A DNA stretch of 48,041 nt from Chryseobacterium gleum. Lineage in GTDB: Bacteria; Bacteroidota; Bacteroidia; Flavobacteriales_D; Crocinitomicaceae. The notes beneath the pieces are model-generated. The model was given only the letters and a program-made list of their open reading frames with translations. It ran no database searches and was not told the origin of the DNA. Shown piece by piece: positions 35,207 to 43,392 of the stretch (within the stretch, counting starts at the first letter, position 1; each line of letters opens with the position of its first letter). The translations under genes and the position numbers were made by a program. Location of the stretch: NCBI GenBank assembly GCA_945888625.1, contig CAMDAH010000018.1, positions 1-48,041 of the forward strand. The letters are read 5' to 3'.

Positions 35207-37764
35207 TTTTCATGAAAAGTAACGCAATTGTCTTATTTCTGTTTGTATGTACCTTCTCCTTTGCACAGAGGGTTCCATTAACTTTAGGTGAACTTTCTTT
35301 TGACTATGCTGCGCCGGTGGAATATGAGATTGGTCCGATACGTGTTGTTGGGGCTGACAATTACGACCATCAAGGCGTTAAGTTGATTGCAGGGTTAAAG
35401 CAAGGACAAAAAATTAAGTTGCCAAGTGATCAAATTTCTAAAGCCATAAAGAACCTTTGGGATGAGGGGCTTTTTTCAAACATTTCTATTTATGCTGAAA
35501 AAGAGGTGGCAGGTGTTATTTATCTCGTAATCGAATTGGTTCCGAGGCCCAAGCTATCTAGGTTTAAGTTTATTGGTATTTCCCGCAGAGAGGCAGACAA
35601 AGTTCGTGAAGAAATCGAATTGTTTTCTGGAAAAACAATTACCGAAAACCTTGTTTTTCAGACGAAAAGTAAAATCAAAGGGTATTTTAGGGAAAAATCT
35701 TTTTACGGAGTAAACGTAACTATCCAAAGGATAAAAGACACGATGATAAATAATTCTGAAGTATTTTTAATTGAAATTGATAAAGGCTTAAAAATCGGTA
35801 TCAAACCGCTAAATATCAGTGGAAATGAAAGTGTCCCAACTTGGAAACTTAAATTAGCAATGAAGGATACAAAGCAAAAATCTATTTTGAGGATTTTTAA
35901 ACGGTCAAAATTTACGGAATCCACTTATGAAAAGGACAAAATTGCTCTTCTGTCAAAGTTTAATGCCGCAGGTTTACGAGATGCGTTCATCAGTTTTGAT
36001 TCTGTATATAAAGTAAGTGATAAGAGCCTTCGAATTGATATAAACATTCAGGAAGGAGAAAAATATTTATTTGGAGATATTGATTGGATTGGCAATTCTA
36101 AATACAGGTCAAGTTTTCTCGATACGGTTCTTGGAATTAAAAATGGTGATGTTTTTAATAAGGATTTGCTTGATCAACGATTGAAAGGCAGTGGTGATGG
36201 TAGGGATATCTCGTCGCTATACATGGATAAAGGCTACTTGTTTTTTCAAGTAATACCAGTGGAAACTAGCGTGGTTGACAATAAGATAAGTTATCAAATT
36301 AGAATTATTGAGGGCAAAGAAGCACGTATTGGAGAGGTTACTATTCGGGGAAATAATAAGACCAATGACTATGTTATCTTGCGAGAAATTCGAACTAAAC
36401 CCGGGGATCTTTTTAATAAAGCTGACATCATACGAACCCAAAGAGAACTTTCGCAACTGGGCTTTTTCAATGAACAAGGATTTCAGGTTAATCCAATCCC
36501 AGACCCAGCAAAGGGTACGGTAGATATTGAATATGTCGTAGAGGAAAAGTCTTCCGACCAGATTGAACTATCCGGAGGATACGGTGGTGCAGGACCTACT
36601 TCATCAGGACGAATTATCGGAACCTTGGGTTTAACATTTAATAATTTTTCTTTTAAAAATATTTTTAATAAAACCGCTTGGACACCCCTGCCATCAGGAG
36701 ATGGTCAGCGACTTTCCATTCGCGCCCAATCCAATGGTCGCTTTTATCAAGGGTATAATTTTTCCTTTACAGAGCCTTGGTTAGGAGGAAAAAAAGCAAA
36801 TTCTTTGTCTTTCTGGGTCAATAATACAGCCTTGTCTTCAAATGGCTTAATACGATCAAATGCAGCATATACTGGTTTGTCAATTACTGGAACGGGTGTC
36901 GGTTTGCAACGTAGAAAAAAGTGGCCAGATGATTATTTTACCGCCTATTACGAATTGAGTTATCAATATTATGATGTGGTAAAAGACTTCAGATTTCCAT
37001 TGTTTCCTGAGGGTTATGCTAATGACATTGCCTTAAAATATGTACTGCAACGAAGCTCAGTAAGTGCTCCAATTTATCCGCAAAGTGGTTCGAATTTTAC
37101 ACTTACGGCAAAGGCAACGGCCCCCTATTCCTTGTTTGTTGATAAAGATTATAGCTCAATGTCTCCTAAAGACCGCTACCATTATTTGGAGTACTATCGC
37201 TTCAAATTTACTGGTGAGTGGTATTTACCACTTACGCCGGACAAGAAATTGATTTTAATGCCTAGGTTTGGCTTTGGTTATATTGGCGCTTACAACAACA
37301 ACAAAGGGGTTACCCCTTTTGAAAGATATTCTGTCGGAGGCAGTGGATTGTCGGGCGTTAATCAGTTAGGAGGGAGAGAAATTATTGCATTAAGAGGGTA
37401 CGAGGACCAAAGCGTTTCTTCCAATGGAGGGGATCCAATTGTCGCAAAATATACCTTGGAATTACGCTATCCGATTTCGCTTAATCCACAAGCAACGTTT
37501 TATGCGCTGGCGTTTTTGGAAGCAGGAAATTCTTATCCGACTTTCGATAAGTTTAATCCGTTTAATGTTAAAAGAGCGGCTGGTATTGGAATTCGGGTGT
37601 TTTTACCCATGTTTGGAATGCTTGGTTTAGATTATGGTTTAGGATTTGATAAGTTAGATAGTTGGGCTACTGGAAGTGGGGGAACGTCGGATCAATCGAT
37701 ACAATTAAAAGGGTTCAGTCCTAAGTTAAGTTTTACTATTGGAATGAACCTCGGTGAATTATAA
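35203..37764 (+). CDS. bamA: Outer membrane protein assembly factor BamA
   Basis: An 853-residue Omp85 protein that inserts beta-barrel proteins. Signal peptide ends in FSFAQ; if the second ATG (35212) is used it begins MKSNAIVLFLF. Five POTRA domains follow (about 40-460), each with the strand-helix-helix pattern; VTIRGNNKTNDYVILREIRTK is the fifth. The 16-strand barrel runs from about 475 (LSGGYGGAGPTSSG) to the end, with the loop motif GGSGLSGVNQLGGREIIALRGY containing the VRGY-like RGY. The gene overlaps uppS by four bases and precedes two Skp-like genes. Confidence 0.96.
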   Translation: MIFMKSNAIVLFLFVCTFSFAQRVPLTLGELSFDYAAPVEYEIGPIRVVGADNYDHQGVKLIAGLKQGQKIKLPSDQISKAIKNLWDEGLFSNISIYAEKEVAGVIYLVIELVPRPKLSRFKFIGISRREADKVREEIELFSGKTITENLVFQTKSKIKGYFREKSFYGVNVTIQRIKDTMINNSEVFLIEIDKGLKIGIKPLNISGNESVPTWKLKLAMKDTKQKSILRIFKRSKFTESTYEKDKIALLSKFNAAGLRDAFISFDSVYKVSDKSLRIDINIQEGEKYLFGDIDWIGNSKYRSSFLDTVLGIKNGDVFNKDLLDQRLKGSGDGRDISSLYMDKGYLFFQVIPVETSVVDNKISYQIRIIEGKEARIGEVTIRGNNKTNDYVILREIRTKPGDLFNKADIIRTQRELSQLGFFNEQGFQVNPIPDPAKGTVDIEYVVEEKSSDQIELSGGYGGAGPTSSGRIIGTLGLTFNNFSFKNIFNKTAWTPLPSGDGQRLSIRAQSNGRFYQGYNFSFTEPWLGGKKANSLSFWVNNTALSSNGLIRSNAAYTGLSITGTGVGLQRRKKWPDDYFTAYYELSYQYYDVVKDFRFPLFPEGYANDIALKYVLQRSSVSAPIYPQSGSNFTLTAKATAPYSLFVDKDYSSMSPKDRYHYLEYYRFKFTGEWYLPLTPDKKLILMPRFGFGYIGAYNNNKGVTPFERYSVGGSGLSGVNQLGGREIIALRGYEDQSVSSNGGDPIVAKYTLELRYPISLNPQATFYALAFLEAGNSYPTFDKFNPFNVKRAAGIGIRVFLPMFGMLGLDYGLGFDKLDSWATGSGGTSDQSIQLKGFSPKLSFTIGMNLGEL

Positions 37765-37784
37765 TGATAATGGCAATAATTTTT

Positions 37785-37792
37785 TATATTTG
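37785..37792 (+). promoter_or_regulatory. -7 promoter box of the first ompH/skp gene
   Basis: TATATTTG, perfect TAnnTTTG, 27 bases before the ATG at 37820. It lies inside the longer open frame that begins at 37754, which argues for the later start. Confidence 0.6.
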
Positions 37793-37819
37793 CCGTTCAA
37801 AAACGCCCGAAAACAATTC

Positions 37820-38335
37820 ATGAAAGCGATTTTTATTATTTTTCTTGTTTTTTTTGGCATAGGTTTTGCCTCAGGCCAATCTTATGCATTTATTGACTCT
37901 GACTATATTTTGAAAAATATTCCTGAGTTTATTGAAGCAAAAGAAAAAATAGATAAGTTGGCGCTGAAATGGACAAAAGAAGTGGAAGATCGTTATGCTT
38001 TTATTAAGACGAAAAAAGATAATTTCAATAAGGAGGAAGTCCTTTTGCCAAATGAGGAAAAAGAAAAAAGAAAAAGCGAAATAGAAAAGCTGGAAAAAGA
38101 AACCATTGAATTACAAACCCAGTATTTTGGTGATAATGGCGAGTATTTTTTGAAAAGACAGGAGTTTGTTCAGCCGATTCAAGACCGAGTTTTTACAGCC
38201 ATGAAAAAAATAGCGAAGCGCGAAGGTTATGCTTTTGTATTTGATAAAGCGAACCAAAGCAATTTAGTGTATGCAGAAAAAGAATACGATATAAGTAATA
38301 CCGTGTTAGAGGAAATGGGGATAACCCAAGAATAA
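37820..38335 (+). CDS. OmpH/Skp family periplasmic chaperone (first copy)
   Basis: A 171-residue protein with a signal peptide (1-21, ending ASGQ) and the OmpH layout: YAFIDSDYILKNIPEF, then a long charged coiled coil with KEEVLLPNEEKEKRKSEIEKLEKE, and the C-terminal strand YAFVFDKANQSNLVYAEKEYD. Skp trimers keep unfolded outer-membrane proteins soluble on the way to BamA, encoded just upstream. ATG 37820 is used because it gives the signal peptide and follows a promoter box. Confidence 0.9.
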   Translation: MKAIFIIFLVFFGIGFASGQSYAFIDSDYILKNIPEFIEAKEKIDKLALKWTKEVEDRYAFIKTKKDNFNKEEVLLPNEEKEKRKSEIEKLEKETIELQTQYFGDNGEYFLKRQEFVQPIQDRVFTAMKKIAKREGYAFVFDKANQSNLVYAEKEYDISNTVLEEMGITQE

Positions 38336-38355
38336 AAAATTTAAAATAAATAGTT

Positions 38356-38874
38356 ATGAAAAAAGTAATCCTTTTAGTTGCCCTAATTTTTAGTGGTCTT
38401 AATGTTGTATCCGCTCAAATGAAATTAGCACACGTTAATTCTCAAAAATTACTTGACACCATGCCATCAAGAAGGGATGCCGTTGAAAAACTCAAAAAAT
38501 TTGAGCAAGATGGGTATTTAGAACTACAAGAAATACAAAAAGATTTGGAAGTTTCTTACAAAAAGTATGAGCAAAATAAGAGTACTTGGTCGCCTGTTAT
38601 TCTAAAGATAGAAGAGGAGAAAATTATGAAGAAGCAGCAGGGCTTAGAAGATCGCCAGACTGCCTTGCAACAAGAAATGCAAATTTATACGCAGGAGTTA
38701 AACAAGCCAATTTTAGCACGCGTTCAAAAGGCAGTGGAAATTGTTTCGGACCGAAAAAAAATTAACTATGTACTTGATGAATCGTCTACGTTATACTTTA
38801 AAGGCGGAATGGACATCACCTCCGAGGTGCTAGTTGAATTAATGCTTTTGGATCTTGCTGCAACGAAGAAGTAA
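38356..38874 (+). CDS. OmpH/Skp family periplasmic chaperone (second copy)
   Basis: A 172-residue paralogue of the preceding gene, 20 bases downstream. Signal peptide 1-20 (ending VSAQ), then KLAHVNSQKLLDTMPSRRDA, a coiled coil with heptads of Glu/Gln/Lys (about 40-130), and INYVLDESSTLYFKGGMDIT at the end. Two adjacent Skp homologues after bamA is common in Bacteroidota. A strong terminator follows. Confidence 0.92.
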   Translation: MKKVILLVALIFSGLNVVSAQMKLAHVNSQKLLDTMPSRRDAVEKLKKFEQDGYLELQEIQKDLEVSYKKYEQNKSTWSPVILKIEEEKIMKKQQGLEDRQTALQQEMQIYTQELNKPILARVQKAVEIVSDRKKINYVLDESSTLYFKGGMDITSEVLVELMLLDLAATKK

Positions 38875-38891
38875 GTCTTTTGGCCAATCAC

Positions 38892-38921
38892 AAAGGGGCA
38901 ATTTTAATTGCCCCTTTTTTT
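38892..38921 (+). terminator. Rho-independent terminator after the ompH pair
   Basis: Perfect 12-base arms (38892-38903 and 38906-38917; core GGGGCAATT/AATTGCCCC) separated by TT, followed by a T-run. Ends the uppS-bamA-ompH-ompH transcription unit. Confidence 0.93.
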
Positions 38922-38924
38922 ATG

Positions 38925-38932
38925 TAGTTTTG
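38925..38932 (+). promoter_or_regulatory. -7 promoter box of murI, leaderless
   Basis: TAGTTTTG, perfect TAnnTTTG, followed by four bases and then the murI ATG at 38937. The spacing equals that of rbfA, predicting a transcript starting at the ATG. It lies right behind the preceding terminator. Confidence 0.6.
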
Positions 38933-38936
38933 AATT

Positions 38937-39758
38937 ATGAATAAGGTACCTATTGGCGTATTTGACTCTGGTTATGGCGGTTTAACAGTGCTTTCAGAAC
39001 TTTTTAAAAAACTGCCCCACCACGACTTTATTTATTTTGGCGATAACGCAAGGACGCCCTACGGAAACCGTTCTTTCGAAATTGTTTATGCTTACACGCT
39101 TGAAGCGGTAGATTTTTTATTTAGTCAGGGTTGTGAGTTAATTATTCTTGCTTGTAATACAGCATCTGCCAAAGCGTTGCGCACCATTCAGCAAAATGAT
39201 CTTCCCAAGTATGGTAAGGACAAAAGGATCCTTGGCGTTATTAGGCCTTGCACAGAATATGTGGGGCATGTAACCCAAACGAATAGCATTGGCGTTCTAG
39301 GCACTGCCGGCACAGTTAATTCAAATTCGTATCCTATTGAGTTGAATAAGTTTTTTCCAGGTGTTGCCGTCTACCAACATGCTTGTCCAATGTGGGTGCC
39401 GCTGATTGAAAACAACATGCATCTTTCTGAACCGGGAAAACAGATAATTAAACAAGATGTGGAGCAATTTTTAAAGCACTATCCGGCAATTGACACAATT
39501 GTTTTAGCGTGTACACACTATCCAATTTTACTCGATTATATTCAAAAGCTTGTGGGGGAGAAAGTAAAAGTAATTGCTCAAGGAAGTATTGTTGCCGATA
39601 AACTAGTTGATTACCTGGAGCGACATGATGAGTTGAACAAAAAACTTTCCAAAAGAGGTCGCGTAGAGTATTTTACAACAGAAAACAGCGACCTATTTGA
39701 TTTAGCAGCAGCAGATTTTTTACAGTTAAAAATACAATCGAAACAAATCGCGATTTAA
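38937..39758 (+). CDS. murI: Glutamate racemase
   Basis: A 273-residue cofactor-independent racemase making D-glutamate for peptidoglycan. GVFDSGYGGLTVL at the N-terminus holds the catalytic region, YFGDNARTPYGNRS the substrate loop. The two catalytic cysteines are in LACNTASAKA (about 72) and LACTHYPIL (about 192). Length normal. Its TAA stop shares the palindrome TTAA with the stop of the convergent bestrophin gene. Confidence 0.97.
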   Translation: MNKVPIGVFDSGYGGLTVLSELFKKLPHHDFIYFGDNARTPYGNRSFEIVYAYTLEAVDFLFSQGCELIILACNTASAKALRTIQQNDLPKYGKDKRILGVIRPCTEYVGHVTQTNSIGVLGTAGTVNSNSYPIELNKFFPGVAVYQHACPMWVPLIENNMHLSEPGKQIIKQDVEQFLKHYPAIDTIVLACTHYPILLDYIQKLVGEKVKVIAQGSIVADKLVDYLERHDELNKKLSKRGRVEYFTTENSDLFDLAAADFLQLKIQSKQIAI

Positions 39759-40621
39759 TCGTTGCGAATATTTCTTAAGTCTGTTTCTATGGTCGTGCAA
39801 ATTTGTTCAAGCGGCAAATCATTATCATCTGTTCCAAAAGGATCTTCGATTTCTTCAGCTAATACCTCCATACTAACTAAGGCATAGAAAACAAACGTGG
39901 TAATTAAAATAGCCCAATAATCGAAGTGAAAAAAGACGATGGGCAACGTAATTACATATAAAAAAATAAACTTTTTGATAAATAAACTATACGAATATGG
40001 AATTGGGGTGTTTTTGATGCGCTGGCATCCCCCTAGTGAAGCCATTAATCCGTTTAAGTTTACATCTATTTGGATGAGATCACCTTGCGTCAATTCACCT
40101 TTTATTTCAATTTCCCGCAGTTTTGTATAAATCATTTGCATTACATAAACCGGACTTCCATCTTCTAGTTTATTTTCATGTATAAAAAAATCTTGCTGTT
40201 TATTTCTAACTCTTAAATTGTTTTTTGCATTATGAATGTATAACTCTAGTAAACGCCCCAATTCTTTTTTGTCTTCCTCAGCACTTATTCTTGTTGCTAT
40301 TTTTAAGTAGGCACTTCGACAGTCGTTGACTATTGCGCCCCAAAGTTTTCGCCCCTCCCACCAACGGTCATAAGCTCCGTTTGTTCTAAACAGTAACAAT
40401 AATGACATTACAAAACCGATTAAAGAATAGATGGCTGTTAATTCCTTGGTGTAAGAACCGAGTTTGATTTGGTAATAGATTGGTAATCGGTGTAGTAATT
40501 CTATAATTATAGCAGCAAGAACGGCAATAAAAAGTAATTGCTTCCATAAAATTCGAATGGTATCACTTTTGTTTAGGGAAAAAATAAGCCCTAACCAACT
40601 TTTTGGATTGTAATTTATCAT
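39755..40621 (-). CDS. Bestrophin-family anion channel protein
   Basis: A 288-residue membrane protein of the bestrophin/UPF0187 family: N-terminal PKSWLGLIFSLNKSDTIRILW, a first helix near 28-44, then IGFVMSLLLLFRTNGAYDRWWEGRKLWG, the strongly conserved RTNxAYDRWWEGR motif of the pore family, and a C-terminal segment EVLAEEIEDPFGTDDNDLPL that matches the family's acidic DPFG motif. Bacterial members form pentameric ion channels. Convergent with murI, overlapping by four bases. Confidence 0.93.
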   Translation of the reverse strand: MINYNPKSWLGLIFSLNKSDTIRILWKQLLFIAVLAAIIIELLHRLPIYYQIKLGSYTKELTAIYSLIGFVMSLLLLFRTNGAYDRWWEGRKLWGAIVNDCRSAYLKIATRISAEEDKKELGRLLELYIHNAKNNLRVRNKQQDFFIHENKLEDGSPVYVMQMIYTKLREIEIKGELTQGDLIQIDVNLNGLMASLGGCQRIKNTPIPYSYSLFIKKFIFLYVITLPIVFFHFDYWAILITTFVFYALVSMEVLAEEIEDPFGTDDNDLPLEQICTTIETDLRNIRND

Positions 40622-40640
40622 GTTTTTTAATATGCTTTCA

Positions 40641-40648
40641 CAAAGTTA
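40641..40648 (-). promoter_or_regulatory. -7 promoter box of the bestrophin gene
   Basis: Minus strand TAACTTTG, perfect TAnnTTTG, ends 19 bases before the ATG at 40621. On the other strand TAATTTCG (40685-40692, one mismatch) could serve the divergent dioxygenase gene. Confidence 0.55.
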
Positions 40649-40713
40649 ATTTTTTCTTGCTTCGGTGTAGCCACATATTTTTACTAATTTCGGCAACAAA
40701 TCAGATTAATACC

Positions 40714-41664
40714 ATGTACATTTCACCTGAGGACTTAAAAAGATTAGAATTGTTAAATGATAAGTACGCGTTATTAGGTCAGGATTTATCCTCCTACTTA
40801 GATGGTTTGTTGTATGCAGAGGTAACGACTTATTGGGACTACATAGAACTTGAGACCTTGTTGAGTTTGCAGAAACCAAAAACCAGTTTCCCTGACGAAA
40901 AAGTTTTTATTATCTACCATCAAATAACGGAGTTGTATTTTAAGTTGGCATTGAACGAATTCGACCAACTGGGATCTAATCTAACTTTAGACGCAGCTTA
41001 TTTTGTGGATCGTGTTACGCGCATTAACCGTTATTTTGATGCCTTAATTATGAGTTTTGAAATTATGGTTAGTGGAATGGAAAAGGATCAGTTCTTGAAG
41101 TTTAGGATGTCCCTTCTTCCCGCAAGCGGATTTCAGTCAGCTCAATATCGTGAAATCGAGTTTTTCAGTACTGATTTAATTAATTTAGTTGACAAACGAA
41201 AAAGAGAGGAATTAATGCACGAGCAAGATATAAGTGTTTTGTTAGATCAAATATATTGGAAGGCAGGTGCTACAGAGGAATCCACAGGAACTAAAACGCT
41301 TACGCTTACGCAGTTTGAAGTAAAATATAGCGATCGTTTCCTTAGCTTGGCGACGGAATGTAAAACAAAAAATTTATGGCAAGTTTATTTGCGATTGAGC
41401 GAGGAAGAAAAAGCGAGCGTTGCTGTGATTGGCGCCTTGCGAAAAAATGACTTAAATGTGAATGTGTTTTGGCCATTAGCACACTACAAATCAGCTGTAC
41501 GCTATTTGAGTAGAGAAAGTCAAGATGTGTCGGCAACAGGGGGTACGAATTGGCAAAAATACTTACCGCCACGATTTCAAAAAAGAATATTTTATCCTGA
41601 ATTATGGTCTCAAGAAGAAAAAGACAATTGGGGTAGACAGTGGGTTACGGAAGCGATTAAGTGA
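40714..41664 (+). CDS. Tryptophan 2,3-dioxygenase family protein
   Basis: A 316-residue, mainly helical haem protein. YHQITELYFKLALNEFDQL matches the family's HQxxELWFKQ helix that contacts substrate. The LAHYKSAVRYLSRESQ segment contains the likely haem-ligand histidine, followed by ATGGTNWQKYLPP, equivalent to the GTGGSSGYxYL loop. Members open the indole ring of tryptophan to N-formylkynurenine. Other kynurenine-pathway genes are not adjacent, so activity is inferred from family only. ATG 40714 chosen; the longer frame has no family similarity. Its stop abuts that of the convergent solute-binding gene. Confidence 0.85.
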   Translation: MYISPEDLKRLELLNDKYALLGQDLSSYLDGLLYAEVTTYWDYIELETLLSLQKPKTSFPDEKVFIIYHQITELYFKLALNEFDQLGSNLTLDAAYFVDRVTRINRYFDALIMSFEIMVSGMEKDQFLKFRMSLLPASGFQSAQYREIEFFSTDLINLVDKRKREELMHEQDISVLLDQIYWKAGATEESTGTKTLTLTQFEVKYSDRFLSLATECKTKNLWQVYLRLSEEEKASVAVIGALRKNDLNVNVFWPLAHYKSAVRYLSRESQDVSATGGTNWQKYLPPRFQKRIFYPELWSQEEKDNWGRQWVTEAIK

Positions 41665-43392
41665 TTAGCTAAGTTCCTTCAGGTAGATACTTGTAAAATC
41701 AACCAAACCTAAAGGGCTTAGTTTAAAATTTCTAACGCGCAAATTAATAATCGCCACAAAATCATCAATTAATATAGGCAATATTACGGCTTCACTTTTA
41801 ATTATTGAATCACATTTATTAAATAAATTATTTCTTTTAACACGGTCTTTCTCAAGAGTCGCTTGGTAATAATATTGATTATATTCCAACGAAGAAAGAA
41901 TGGGGAAGAGACTTTTTGAAGAGCTAGTTGATGTTTTGTTTTTTACGTAAAAAAGGCTAAAATATCCTTCGGGATCCGGATAATCAGCTGCCCATCCAAC
42001 ATTCCAAGCATCTACAGTGTTGTTAGCTATTGCATTTTCTCGTTCGGTAAATGAACCCAAAATAATTTGTACCTTGATACCTAATTGATTTCTTAATTCA
42101 TCACAAATATATTTACACCATTTATAGGCCTTGCTTTCTTCGCCTCCTCCAATAAATAACTTTATAGACAGAGGGGTTTTTTCATTATATCCTGAAATTG
42201 CTAGAAGTCGCTTGGCTTCAGCAATATCGTATTTTCGTTCTGAAACTTGCTCGTTTTTATAGTATTTAGATGGCGGAGTGAATCCTCGATTTGCAGGAGC
42301 ACCGTCTCCATTTAATGAATTATTGCACAACTGATTTCGGTTGATAACGAGGTCAATGGCTTTGCGAATGGTTATTTTTTTAAAAGGACCCATATTTAAA
42401 TTGAATGCTATACTTGATATGGATGCCCCGGGAGAGACCAAGACGCGATGCATAATATTGCCGCCTTTTTGCGCATCCTGAACACTACCTAATAGATAAT
42501 TTAACGATTCTGAGGGGACTTCAAATACAATATCGGTTTGCTTCTGTCTAAAAAGTGCGAATTCCTCTTTCTTGGTTTTACCATTCCTAATAATTATTGC
42601 ATTCAGGTAGGGTAATTTATTTCCGTAGGCATCTATTTTCCAATAGTTAGGATTGTAACGGAGCAGAATATTGTTGTTTGTTTTTTTACCTAAAATGAAT
42701 GGTCCAGTACCAATTGGATGATTAACGATTTCCGTTTTATAATATTTATAGGCATTTTTGGAAAAAATTCCATAGGCCGTACTCGTTAACAATTTTTGAA
42801 AGTTTACATAGGGCTCTTTCAGATTTATTTCAAGGCAATAATCATTTATAATTTTTATTCCTGAAACTCCACTGCCTAAATGTATTTTTTTCGATGAATA
42901 GTTTTCTTCTCCACCAATTATTTTCTCACTTAACACTTTTCCACTGTTATTTAGTTGATTAGAGGAACAGGCAAAGTCTAGTGAAAATTTTACGTCCTGG
43001 GCAGTCATTTTATTTGAATTGCCGCCAAAACAAGGGTCTTCGTGAAAGAAAACATCTTCTCTAAGAAATAATTTTATCTTTTTATTGTCGGCACTGGTTA
43101 CCACTTTTTTAGCCAGATTCCCTACCACCTCGCTACTTTGGGGGTCAAGAATTAACAAGGTTTCAAACAGTTGTGAGCTCACTCTGTGGCTATAAATATC
43201 GGTGGAGTATAATGGAAAAAGTTTTCCAATGGGTGAGTTATTAAAAAAACAAAGCGTATCGCCATAAGGGATATTACCCTTGCCAAGTTGGTTTCGTTTA
43301 TTCGCGGAATTACAGCCCAAAAACAAGGGCGCTGCTAGTATAAATAGGAGGGTTGTTTTAACTAATGAAAGAAGGGTTGTTTGCTTATTCAT
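41665..43392 (-). CDS. Peptide/nickel-type ABC solute-binding lipoprotein
   Basis: A 575-residue protein of the SBP_bac_5 family. The signal ends in a lipobox with the cysteine in LFLGC-N. Family motifs include FETLLILDPQSSEVVGNLAKK, MTAQDVKFSLDFA, GTGPFILGKK, YWKIDAYGNKLPYLNAI and IAFNLNMGPFKKITIRKAID. The C-terminal VGWAADYPDPEGYF is typical of DppA/OppA relatives. No permease or ATPase genes adjoin it. It overlaps the upstream VCBS-repeat T9SS gene by eight bases (ATGAATAA), so the two are probably translated together, an unusual pairing. Ligand unknown. Confidence 0.87.
   Translation of the reverse strand: MNKQTTLLSLVKTTLLFILAAPLFLGCNSANKRNQLGKGNIPYGDTLCFFNNSPIGKLFPLYSTDIYSHRVSSQLFETLLILDPQSSEVVGNLAKKVVTSADNKKIKLFLREDVFFHEDPCFGGNSNKMTAQDVKFSLDFACSSNQLNNSGKVLSEKIIGGEENYSSKKIHLGSGVSGIKIINDYCLEINLKEPYVNFQKLLTSTAYGIFSKNAYKYYKTEIVNHPIGTGPFILGKKTNNNILLRYNPNYWKIDAYGNKLPYLNAIIIRNGKTKKEEFALFRQKQTDIVFEVPSESLNYLLGSVQDAQKGGNIMHRVLVSPGASISSIAFNLNMGPFKKITIRKAIDLVINRNQLCNNSLNGDGAPANRGFTPPSKYYKNEQVSERKYDIAEAKRLLAISGYNEKTPLSIKLFIGGGEESKAYKWCKYICDELRNQLGIKVQIILGSFTERENAIANNTVDAWNVGWAADYPDPEGYFSLFYVKNKTSTSSSKSLFPILSSLEYNQYYYQATLEKDRVKRNNLFNKCDSIIKSEAVILPILIDDFVAIINLRVRNFKLSPLGLVDFTSIYLKELS

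Noticed and set aside
37754..37819. N-terminal extension of the first OmpH/Skp protein
   Set aside because: It overlaps the end of bamA, contains the TATATTTG promoter box and would hide the signal peptide starting at 37820.
40603..40713. N-terminal extension of the tryptophan-dioxygenase-like protein
   Set aside because: The 37 extra residues are Cys/Phe rich, overlap the bestrophin gene start on the other strand and are not part of the family.
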